Assembly: GCA_029071345.1 (NCBI GenBank)
Contig: JAIEAO010000037.1
Span: 1-36,534, forward strand
Length of the DNA: 36,534 nt
Direction: 5' to 3'
Source of the DNA: Muribaculaceae bacterium
Lineage (GTDB): Bacteria > Bacteroidota > Bacteroidia > Bacteroidales > Muribaculaceae
Part shown: positions 28,935 to 36,375 of the stretch, in pieces
Layout: each line of letters opens with the position of its first letter
How positions within the stretch are numbered: position 1 is the first letter of the stretch
The notes under the pieces: generated by a model
Told to the model about the DNA's origin: nothing
The model's database searches: none
What the model saw: only the letters and a program-made list of their open reading frames with translations
Position numbers and translations under genes: made by a program

Positions 28935-28951
28935 ATTGGTTTGTTGTGAGT

Positions 28952-29030
28952 TAATGTCTGCCCTCACCGAACTCGAATTCGACGGCGTCATCGTCCGCCA
29001 CCCCGGCAACCGCTACTCCCTCCCCTAAAT
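28952..29030 (+). pseudogene. dprA 3'-end repeat, copy 2 (orphan C-terminal fragment)
   Basis: Encodes LMSALTELEFDGVIVRHPGNRYSLP* with no upstream dprA sequence. Confidence 0.95.
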
Positions 29031-29047
29031 ATAATTTACATTAAGAA

Positions 29048-29080
29048 AGAGTGTACCAAAATCAAATTTTGATACACTCT
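29048..29080 (-). terminator. Terminator downstream of 29150-29587 gene / copy 2 repeat
   Basis: agagtgtaccaaaat-caa-attttgatacactct; the mismatch becomes G.U on the minus strand, followed by ttctt. Confidence 0.65.
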
Positions 29081-29149
29081 CGTAATATGAATATATAGCC
29101 TAATAATATTCTTACTATATCATTTTTTAATATCGACTATATTGTGTTA

Positions 29150-29587
29150 TTAGTTGCAATAAGGGTTGTTGATTGATACATCTATGGAATCAATCTTAAT
29201 GTCATAAGCTCCTTCCGGTAAAGATAAAGTTCCACTAAGATCAACTTTACCAGATTGATATCCAGCTATATTACCTGTCCATCGAGAATCATATAACGTT
29301 AAAGATTTTCTTCCTTTATTCACTACTTTCCCTCCATCATAAGGAGATGTATGAGATGTTTTCCACTCGTAGTTAACTATTACCTTAATAGAAGCTGATT
29401 GCAGCGGTTTGGAGTGTCCGTTAGTTATAACAAGATTACCACTCAAATGTGAACCAGAGTTCGAGATATAAGCAGTTCCTTCCAAATATGAATCTGTGCC
29501 TGGAATCTTACAAGTTCCATACCCCTCGTAAGCAAAAGCACTTACTGAAGCTACGAGTAAGGTAAATAACAATATTAATCTTTTCAT
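29150..29587 (-). CDS. Small exported protein of unknown function
   Basis: Signal peptide MKRLILLFTLLVASVSAFA; Gly/Ser-rich beta-like mature part. Confidence 0.6.
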   Translation of the reverse strand: MKRLILLFTLLVASVSAFAYEGYGTCKIPGTDSYLEGTAYISNSGSHLSGNLVITNGHSKPLQSASIKVIVNYEWKTSHTSPYDGGKVVNKGRKSLTLYDSRWTGNIAGYQSGKVDLSGTLSLPEGAYDIKIDSIDVSINNPYCN

Positions 29588-29608
29588 AATTATAGTCAGA
29601 AAGCGTGA

Positions 29609-30049
29609 TTAATTCTTTGTAATCCAACCCTCACCATTACAATCGCGACAGGTGACTTTAACTACATTATATCCTTTCCAGTCACATACTCCACAGCCGT
29701 TACCCTGACAGTTTGAACATACTTCTCGGCCATCTACTTTTCCGGTTCCTTTACAAGGTTTGCATCGTACGCGAATCTTTACGTCATCATGATGATCACA
29801 CTCTGAGTCATGTGAACATACTGATGTCATTCCGAGGGAGATGTAATGGTCATGGATCTCAGGTATGCTCTCTTGGGTTTCAGGTTTGATATCATTCTCC
29901 GAACGATATTTTCTACCTTCTTGCCATCCGTCAACGAAACTGTCCATGTTTTCTACGGCTGACTTGCTACTGGTGCTTGCCATCGCGAATCCGGCAAAGG
30001 CTAAAAGACAAAAAGCCTGAGAAATTTTGATAATTTTTTTCGTCTTCAT
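29609..30049 (-). CDS. Exported Cys-rich protein with DnaJ-type zinc-finger (CxxCxGxG) repeats
   Basis: Signal-like N-term; CKPCKGTG, CSNCQGNG, CGVCDWKG, CRDCNGEG. Confidence 0.65.
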   Translation of the reverse strand: MKTKKIIKISQAFCLLAFAGFAMASTSSKSAVENMDSFVDGWQEGRKYRSENDIKPETQESIPEIHDHYISLGMTSVCSHDSECDHHDDVKIRVRCKPCKGTGKVDGREVCSNCQGNGCGVCDWKGYNVVKVTCRDCNGEGWITKN

Positions 30050-30144
30050 AAATATTAGTGATTTAGTTTACTTATCGATGCAAAATTAAATATAAGTGAG
30101 CTATATGGCTTTATGATAGGCGTATATAAAATCCTACGAAACCG

Positions 30145-30381
30145 TCAATTATTTTTACACTCTTCTTCCGTTTCGCATTCGTATAGGGAATCTGAATAGT
30201 ATTTAAAAAAATCTATAGATAAGGCTCGGGAGATAAGTAGGAGTAATTCGGTATTGATAGAAGTCTGGCGAAAAATATAATAGATGTTAGAGCGCTCACA
30301 ATTTATCTTGCGAGCCAACCATGTCGGTGTGCGTTCTTGATTTCGCAACTCATCCTCTATTAACTTACCAATATTCACCAT
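30145..30381 (-). CDS. Short XRE-like HTH protein
   Basis: TPTWLARKINCERSNIYYIFRQTSINTELLLLISRALSIDFFKYYSD. Confidence 0.6.
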   Translation of the reverse strand: MVNIGKLIEDELRNQERTPTWLARKINCERSNIYYIFRQTSINTELLLLISRALSIDFFKYYSDSLYECETEEECKNN

Positions 30382-30428
30382 ATCTCTATATTATTCTGAG
30401 CTGTCTATTAATGGACTTTGGAAAAATA

Positions 30429-30869
30429 TTATGAAGATTGTTTATTAAATATTGCTACAATAATAAGAGTTAGGATATAAGTGGCGATATCTAATAAATC
30501 AAAGGTTCCTCTTATTATCTTACAATATTGTAGAAGTTCTAAACAAAACGGTAATAGAATACTGACTATTGAAATAAAGCGACACCAACCTCCAAGCTTT
30601 AGAAATGGAAGTTGTAATATAAGAAGTGCAGCGTACCAAAGAGCATCCGGCAAGCAATACATAATCCAATATATTATTATATTATTGCTAATATTCAGTG
30701 TGTTAGGTGATGCAATATGTAATTTATCCAGAACATCTTTATTAATCCAAGATAAAAATAAGGTATCTTGTCTAAACATTACATATATTGCTGTTCCCCC
30801 CAATAAGAGTACCAGGGATAATATAATTCTCCGAAAGTCAAAATATGAATTTGGCTGTATTAGCCGCAT
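30429..30869 (-). CDS. VanZ-like membrane protein
   Basis: Four TMs; DALWYAALLI...CLELLQYCKIIRGTFDLLDIATYILTLIIVAIF. Confidence 0.55.
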   Translation of the reverse strand: MRLIQPNSYFDFRRIILSLVLLLGGTAIYVMFRQDTLFLSWINKDVLDKLHIASPNTLNISNNIIIYWIMYCLPDALWYAALLILQLPFLKLGGWCRFISIVSILLPFCLELLQYCKIIRGTFDLLDIATYILTLIIVAIFNKQSS

Positions 30870-30924
30870 TTTGCTGAAATCAATAATGTATTGGTCAAAC
30901 AGCTCAACGACCGCAATAAATTAA

Positions 30925-31099
30925 AAGAGGCGCGAGCTGCTACGCCACGCCTTTAGATGAAGGTGGTAGGAATACCTTTGAGAATAGATGTGGAAATAAC
31001 AGCTCTACGCCATACGATGCAGAGCATTACGACCTCTCTTGTTCTCGATGGTAAGTTTCCTACGCTTTTCATCTACAAGCAGAAGACATAACGCCTCTT
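30925..31099 (-). ncRNA. Rod-like structured ncRNA, candidate 6S RNA
   Basis: Nested collinear pairing aagaggcg/cgcctctt, tagatgaa/ttcatcta, gtaggaa/ttcctac, gctct/agagc; minus-strand promoter TTG-N19-TAAATTTG (-7 box at 31139-31146) and 3' U-tail. Confidence 0.6.
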
Positions 31100-31179
31100 A
31101 TTGAATATGTATTGAATTAACGCATATTAATTCATCTGCAAATTTACAAAATATTTTAGATTATACAAGTATGATATGT

Positions 31180-31210
31180 GCCCCTGTAGGTTTATTAAAC
31201 ATACAGGGGC
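31180..31210. terminator. Strong hairpin downstream of 31238-31570 gene
   Basis: gcccctgta...tacaggggc (9 bp) with inner gttt-att-aaac. Confidence 0.55.
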
Positions 31211-31237
31211 AGAATCAAACAATAGTTATATTGTTTA

Positions 31238-31570
31238 CTATGTAGCTAAATACCACAGAACTCCTGATTGCATGAACTTGTACTTGAAATCAGATCTTCC
31301 TGATGTAACTGTCCTAATTGGAGGAGTAAAAGTCTGATCATTGGTTGAGTATATCCATATCACCCCGTCAGAATCGTATGCAAAATAGAATTTCTCTTGT
31401 TTCCCTTCACGGGGGTTGTCAGGATTGGTTACAGCCATGCCCCAATGAGTCGGATTCGCGGGTCTTGATGCTGAGATAGTTGGAACATCAGTGTTAAATC
31501 CTGCTTCTGATGCAATGCTGATTGCAGATGCGCCCAATAGTAAGGCACTAATTAAAAATAATTTTTTCAT
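31238..31570 (-). CDS. Small exported protein of unknown function
   Basis: Signal peptide MKKLFLISALLLGASAISIASE; Trp/Tyr-rich tail. Confidence 0.55.
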   Translation of the reverse strand: MKKLFLISALLLGASAISIASEAGFNTDVPTISASRPANPTHWGMAVTNPDNPREGKQEKFYFAYDSDGVIWIYSTNDQTFTPPIRTVTSGRSDFKYKFMQSGVLWYLAT

Positions 31571-31701
31571 ACCTATTAATTACAAAGTGATTAAAAGATG
31601 TTGCAAAATTATTTTTATCAAATATTATCAGCAATAAAAGGGCGTAAATAGAATTTACGAATCCGTATAATAATTATACGGTAAAATTTATAACATTTCA
31701 A

Positions 31702-31747
31702 TTGATATAGAAGGTGCAAAGCCGAGACTTTACACCTTCTATATCAA
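31702..31747 (-). terminator. Long-stem terminator of nucleoside phosphorylase gene
   Basis: ttgatatagaaggtgcaaag-ccgaga-ctttacaccttctatatcaa, 20-bp stem, one mismatch that is G.U on the minus strand. Confidence 0.75.
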
Positions 31748-31761
31748 TGGCAAATTTGGTT

Positions 31762-32685
31762 TTAGAATCTTTCGAGGACGGTTTCGACAAGCTTCTTTAC
31801 TTTCGGTTTGTAGTCAGTGTTGGCGTTGTTGAGTCGACGCTCTGCGATGATGCAGCAGACTGTCATTGCGCGGTGACCTAACAGTTTGGAAAGACCTTGC
31901 AGGCAGGCGGACTCCATTTCGAAGTTGGTGATCGGTCTACCGTTGTAGCGGAAGCTTTCAATCTTCTCGTTGAGGTTGGGGTCTGCCAATTTAAGGCGAA
32001 CCATACGACCCTGCGGGGCGTAGAAACCTACGGCTGCTATCGTGTAACCGCGAACCATATCATCACGTCCGATCTTTTCAACCAGCGATGCATCGGCATC
32101 AGCAGTATAGGGGGCTGCCCATGACGCGGACCACTGGGTATGCTTGCAGAACTCGCGTTCAAATTCAAGATCACACACTTTGTCGCGATCAGCATAGAAA
32201 TTCAGGATACCGTCAAAGCCCATTCCTTTCTCGGCAATCACGAAATCGCCGATGTGCAGGTCTTCCTGAAGAGAACCTGACGTACCGATACGAACGATAT
32301 TGAGCGTACGATGTTCGGGTTTCACCTGACGGGTCTTGAAATCGATATTGGCGAGTGCATCAAGTTCGGTAAGAACGATCTCGATATTGTCCGGCCCGAT
32401 GCCGTGTGAGATAGCCATAATCGGCTTACCCTTATATGTGCCTCCGATAGCATGAAATTCGCGGGAAGAAACGTTGTAATCAACTGTGTCGAAATAACTT
32501 GCCACCATATCAACTCGGCCCGGATCACCGACAAAGATGATATTGTCGCGGATCTGATCCGGTTTAAGATGGATGTGAAAAACGCTTCCGTCATCATTGA
32601 TAATCAACTCGGAAGGGGGTATAATTCTTGAATCTGACATAATTTTATGAGTATTAATAATTCGTAGTATTATAGGTCGGAGCAT
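31762..32685 (-). CDS. Nucleoside phosphorylase (uridine phosphorylase-like)
   Basis: FVGDPGRVDMVASYFD, MAISHGIGPDNIEIVLTELDAL, RIGTSGSLQEDLHIGDFVIAEKGMGFDG, TNFEMESACLQGLSKLLGHRAMTVCCIIAERR. Start may be the internal M at MSDSRIIPP. Confidence 0.9.
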   Translation of the reverse strand: MLRPIILRIINTHKIMSDSRIIPPSELIINDDGSVFHIHLKPDQIRDNIIFVGDPGRVDMVASYFDTVDYNVSSREFHAIGGTYKGKPIMAISHGIGPDNIEIVLTELDALANIDFKTRQVKPEHRTLNIVRIGTSGSLQEDLHIGDFVIAEKGMGFDGILNFYADRDKVCDLEFEREFCKHTQWSASWAAPYTADADASLVEKIGRDDMVRGYTIAAVGFYAPQGRMVRLKLADPNLNEKIESFRYNGRPITNFEMESACLQGLSKLLGHRAMTVCCIIAERRLNNANTDYKPKVKKLVETVLERF

Positions 32686-32820
32686 TATTAGCCCCGATAC
32701 ATAATAAACGCACCAGACGATAAAAAGATTAAAAACCTGCCGATAAACACAATTTTAATTGTAAATACGGATTCGTAAGAAACTGATAAAATAATATTTG
32801 ATAGGAATTAACAATAAAAA

Positions 32821-32852
32821 TTTGGATAAACGATATAAAAGTATTAATTTTG
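32821..32852 (+). promoter_or_regulatory. tRNA-Ser promoter
   Basis: TTTG-N20-TAATTTTG, 21 nt before the tRNA start. Confidence 0.75.
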
Positions 32853-32873
32853 CACGCTATCAAAAACGACTGA

Positions 32874-32960
32874 GGAAAGATGCCGGAGTGGTCGATCGGG
32901 ACGGTCTCGAAAACCGTTGTACTCTTACGGGTACCGAGGGTTCGAATCCCTCTCTTTCCG
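32874..32960 (+). tRNA. tRNA-Ser (anticodon CGA)
   Basis: 7-bp acceptor GGAAAGA/TCTTTCC, anticodon arm ACGGT-CTCGAAA-ACCGT, long variable arm, GGTTCGAATCC T-arm; CCA not encoded. Confidence 0.95.
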
Positions 32961-32963
32961 CTT

Positions 32964-32986
32964 AAAGCTCTGAATTTCAGAGCTTT
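32964..32986 (+). terminator. tRNA-Ser terminator
   Basis: aaagctctga-att-tcagagcttttttatttt. Confidence 0.85.
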
Positions 32987-33019
32987 TTTATTTTAGAGAA
33001 CTCGTCATAAGGATAAATG

Positions 33020-33333
33020 CCGGGTCAATGTAAAAAACGGGTTGAAATGTTAAAAATCCGTATGCCGCAAAGCGGCATGACAGCATAGGCCACTGTGAGG
33101 AAGTCGCGAAGCGACGACGATGCTGTGGTTGATATGATATCTCCCTTATAAATAGCCGCGTAGCGGTTATACTAACCCCTCCTTTGAATGTTGAACCGCT
33201 ATGCGGCTCAGAAATATGGGAAGACTCGGAAACCCCGGTTTCTTCGCCACAATAGTGGCTTCATAGTGGTTAGACCGTATATGATTGCACAGTTCATGGA
33301 TGATTTAACTACCGAATTCTCACATTAACCCGG
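33020..33333. repeat. Hairpin-rich intergenic unit bounded by imperfect inverted repeats
   Basis: ccgggtcaatgt (33020) / acattaacccgg (33322), 11/12; internal tgccgc-aaa-gcggca, gtcgc-gaa-gcgac, ccgc-gta-gcgg, ccgc-tat-gcgg, ccac-aata-gtgg. Confidence 0.5.
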
Positions 33334-33427
33334 TATTGTTTTATTTTTAGTTTATCAAAATTGTAATTATAGCTTAAAATTCAACTATTATTGCTATATT
33401 TGCAGTCTAATAGTTTAATATTAAGCT

Positions 33428-33787
33428 ATGGATGATAATGTTTATATGCTTGCAGACGGTGAAATCTGCCGCCGAATTGGCAAAAAAATAAGGCAATTAC
33501 GATTGCGTCAGAACATAACTCAAATGTCGCTCGCTGAGCAATCGCAGATTTCCGTGTCCTCGGTCAAGAAGATAGAAAATGGTGAAATAGGCTCTTTCGA
33601 TTCCTTAATGAGGGTGTTACGAATCTTGGGTGAACTTGATATATTCTCTCCTCTATTGAAAGAGGAAGAGATGAGTCCTAATGAATATCTTGAATTTGTT
33701 GAGGCAAACAAGAAGAAGCAGCGGAAAAGAGCAAAATCCACGGTCAATACCACAACACTAATTAATCAGGAAGAATCAGAATGGTAA
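33428..33787 (+). CDS. XRE/HipB-like HTH protein
   Basis: GKKIRQLRLRQNITQMSLAEQSQISVSSVKKIENGEIGSFDSLMRVLRILGELDIFSPLL. Confidence 0.85.
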   Translation: MDDNVYMLADGEICRRIGKKIRQLRLRQNITQMSLAEQSQISVSSVKKIENGEIGSFDSLMRVLRILGELDIFSPLLKEEEMSPNEYLEFVEANKKKQRKRAKSTVNTTTLINQEESEW

Positions 33788-33788
33788 T

Positions 33789-34673
33789 ATGATAATCTGG
33801 AATCCGTGGCATGGGTGCCATAAGGTGAGCGAAGGGTGCGAGCATTGCTATATGTATTTTCTCGACAGCAAGCGCGGTCTGGATACGTCTCATGTTTTCC
33901 GTACGGAGAATTTCGATCTGCCTGTTAAGCGCAGGCGCGATGGTAATTTCAAACTGCCGTCGGGTATGACGCTCTATGTCGGGTTGTCTACTGACTTCTT
34001 TGTCGAAGAGGCGGATCAGTGGCGAGATGAGGCTTGGGGTATCATACGTCAGCGGCCGGATATCTTTTTCAGGTTGCTTACTAAACGTGCTCATCGTTTT
34101 GCCGAGTGTCTGCCTAAAGATTGGGGCGAAGGTTATGAAAACGTAATGCTTAACGTAACTGCCGAAAACCAGGCACGCGCTGATGAGAGGATACCTATTC
34201 TTCTCAATACCCGGGCTAAACATCGGGGATTTATGGCTGCTCCCTTTATCGGGAGTATCGATGCTGAGAAATATTTGCAGACAGGAAAAATTGAGGAGGT
34301 GCTTTGTGGAGGAGAAAATTACGACGGGGCGCGCCCATGCCATTACGAGTGGGTCAAACAACTCAGCAACCAATGCCGTAAATTTGACGTGACATTCAAT
34401 TTCATTGAGACCGGAACGGTATTTGTGAAGGATGGCAAGACATACCGCATTCCGAACAAGCGTGTGCAAAGTCATCAGGCTTTCTTATCTGGTTTAAGTT
34501 ATCAAGGTCGTAAAGTTCCCCGTAGGCTAAGGATGTCGGAAGGCTCACTCTTCGGCGCAGACATCATCGCACCCGAACCCTTTTTTCGAGATCACTGCGC
34601 CACCTGCGGTAGCCGACTGACTTGCAACGGGTGCAGCAATTGCAAGGCGTGTGAAAGACAAGAAGAATTGTAG
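33789..34673 (+). CDS. DUF5131 family (phage Gp37/Gp68-like) Cys-motif protein
   Basis: IWNPWHGCHKVSEGCEHCYMYFLD (Cx6CxxCY), FRLLTKRAHRFAECLP, GGENYDGARPCHYEWVKQLSNQC; extra C-terminal CATCGSRLTCNGCSNCKAC. Confidence 0.85.
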   Translation: MIIWNPWHGCHKVSEGCEHCYMYFLDSKRGLDTSHVFRTENFDLPVKRRRDGNFKLPSGMTLYVGLSTDFFVEEADQWRDEAWGIIRQRPDIFFRLLTKRAHRFAECLPKDWGEGYENVMLNVTAENQARADERIPILLNTRAKHRGFMAAPFIGSIDAEKYLQTGKIEEVLCGGENYDGARPCHYEWVKQLSNQCRKFDVTFNFIETGTVFVKDGKTYRIPNKRVQSHQAFLSGLSYQGRKVPRRLRMSEGSLFGADIIAPEPFFRDHCATCGSRLTCNGCSNCKACERQEEL

Positions 34674-34705
34674 CATCTATGCAACTTTAGGAGGGGGAGG
34701 GGTGT

Positions 34706-35494
34706 TTGAATTGTATGAACGGACTGATTTTAGGATTACTGCTTCCCTTTGCGGGGACTACTCTCGGAGCTGCTTGTGTCTTTCTGATGAAGAAGGAGAT
34801 CGCGCCGTTGCTGCAAAAGACTCTGACAGGTTTTGCAGCCGGTGTGATGGTGGCCGCATCTGTCTGGTCGCTGCTGATACCATCTATTGAAATGACCGGA
34901 AAGGAGGGGATTGCGAGTGTGGCGCCTGCGATTGTCGGGTTTCTTGCCGGTATATTCTTTTTGCTGCTGCTCGACCTAATCGTGCCTCACCAGCATTTGG
35001 ATAATGGTCCGAGTGAAGGGCCTAAATCGCACTTGTCCAAGACGGCTAAGTTGGTCTTCGCTATCACATTGCATAATCTCCCTGAGGGTATGGCAGTAGG
35101 CGTAGCTCTTGCCGGAGCTATGGAGAATAATTCTTATATGTCGATGGCCGGTGCGGTAGCCTTATCGATCGGTATTGCGATCCAGAACTTTCCCGAAGGA
35201 GCCATCGTATCGATGCCTCTGCGCAGTGCGGGCAATTCAAGACGGAAGTCGTTTGCAATGGGTACGCTTAGCGGTGTCGTAGAGCCGGTGGGGGCGATAG
35301 TGACAATTCTGCTCGCTTCGTTTGTGTTGCCGATACTCCCTTACCTGCTTGCTTTCGCGGCCGGTGCTATGATTTATGTCGTGGTCGAGGAGTTGATACC
35401 GGAGACTCAGGAGGGTAAGCATTCCAACATGGGTACGATAGGTTTTGCCATCGGATTCGCGCTTATGATGACCCTTGATGTCGTACTTGGGTAG
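34706..35494 (+). CDS. ZIP family metal transporter
   Basis: GFAAGVMVAASVWSLLIPSIE, HNLPEGMAVGVALAGA, GIAIQNFPEGAIVSMPLR; start may be 34715. Confidence 0.93.
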   Translation: MNCMNGLILGLLLPFAGTTLGAACVFLMKKEIAPLLQKTLTGFAAGVMVAASVWSLLIPSIEMTGKEGIASVAPAIVGFLAGIFFLLLLDLIVPHQHLDNGPSEGPKSHLSKTAKLVFAITLHNLPEGMAVGVALAGAMENNSYMSMAGAVALSIGIAIQNFPEGAIVSMPLRSAGNSRRKSFAMGTLSGVVEPVGAIVTILLASFVLPILPYLLAFAAGAMIYVVVEELIPETQEGKHSNMGTIGFAIGFALMMTLDVVLG

Positions 35495-35511
35495 TAAAAG
35501 TGATAAGAATA

Positions 35512-36369
35512 TTATTCGGGGTAGATCATACGGCGGGTGGCTCCTCCGTCGACCACTATGTCCGCGCCGTTGATGAAATTGTTGTCGGGAGCGGCGAGAA
35601 ATAGCGCGACTCTCGCGATGTCTTCGGGCTCACCCACGCGTCGCGAGGGATGATGCAGCAGGTCTTCCGCCCTCAACGGTTCTTCGGCTACGTTGATCCA
35701 TCCGGGTGAGATGCTATTAACCGTAATCCCATATTCTGACAGCGACATCATAAGCGCATGAGTCAGGGATGAAAGACCACCTTTTGATGCTGTGTATGCC
35801 TCCGTGGAAATCTCGCTCTGCAGATGACGCGTGGAGGAAACAATCACCATGCGTCCGCCGAAGGGATTGGGGAGAGGAAGGGAGCTTCGGTGAGTGGCCC
35901 ATAATTTAGCCAATATGAAAGCCGGGGTCAGGTTAATGTCGAGAACACGCTTGAAATCTTCAATCGAACATTCCGTAATCGGTTTGAAGTCACCGACACC
36001 GGCATTGCTTATGATAATGTCAATGTCGAGCCACGCTTTGATAAGATTGTCGAAGGCTGACTGTAAGGCTTCAGAATCAGACACGTCTACTTGATAGAAT
36101 CTTACTCCCTCTTCATTAGCCAGTTTTTCTCCGGCCTCCATATCGCGGTCGAACACCGCTACCTTGCAGTCTGCTTTCAGAAATGCTCGCGCTATTGCCA
36201 AACCTATGCCATGTGCGCCTCCTGTAACCAATACGCGTCGCGGAGGGAAAGGGATATGAAGATAACCCTTTTTCATCGGAGCGGACCCGGGGCGGTTTGA
36301 TGTCTTATAATTTTGCAAACGTCCGTTGCGCATATCTTCCATTCGTCGTTCGAGGTAGTTGTCGGCCAT
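35512..36369 (-). CDS. SDR family NAD(P)-dependent oxidoreductase
   Basis: VLVTGGAHGIGLAIARAF, NAGVGDF, YTASKGGLSSL, SPGWI; MADNYLERR at 36369 preferred over the ORF-track start at 36492 because a -7 box and heptad repeats lie between. Confidence 0.9.
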   Translation of the reverse strand: MADNYLERRMEDMRNGRLQNYKTSNRPGSAPMKKGYLHIPFPPRRVLVTGGAHGIGLAIARAFLKADCKVAVFDRDMEAGEKLANEEGVRFYQVDVSDSEALQSAFDNLIKAWLDIDIIISNAGVGDFKPITECSIEDFKRVLDINLTPAFILAKLWATHRSSLPLPNPFGGRMVIVSSTRHLQSEISTEAYTASKGGLSSLTHALMMSLSEYGITVNSISPGWINVAEEPLRAEDLLHHPSRRVGEPEDIARVALFLAAPDNNFINGADIVVDGGATRRMIYPE

Positions 36370-36375
36370 AGTTTC

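Noticed and set aside
33050-33110. Cobalamin-riboswitch-like string (aaaaatccg...ccgcaaa...ggccactg...ggaag)
   Set aside because: Elements appear in a suggestive order, but I see no B12 box (AGYCAGGAGACC-type) downstream and the next gene is not B12-related; the region is better explained as hairpin-rich repeat DNA. A covariance-model scan would settle it.
33428-34673. Calling a complete HipAB toxin-antitoxin system
   Set aside because: Only a HipB-like HTH is present; the downstream gene is DUF5131, with no HipA kinase motifs.
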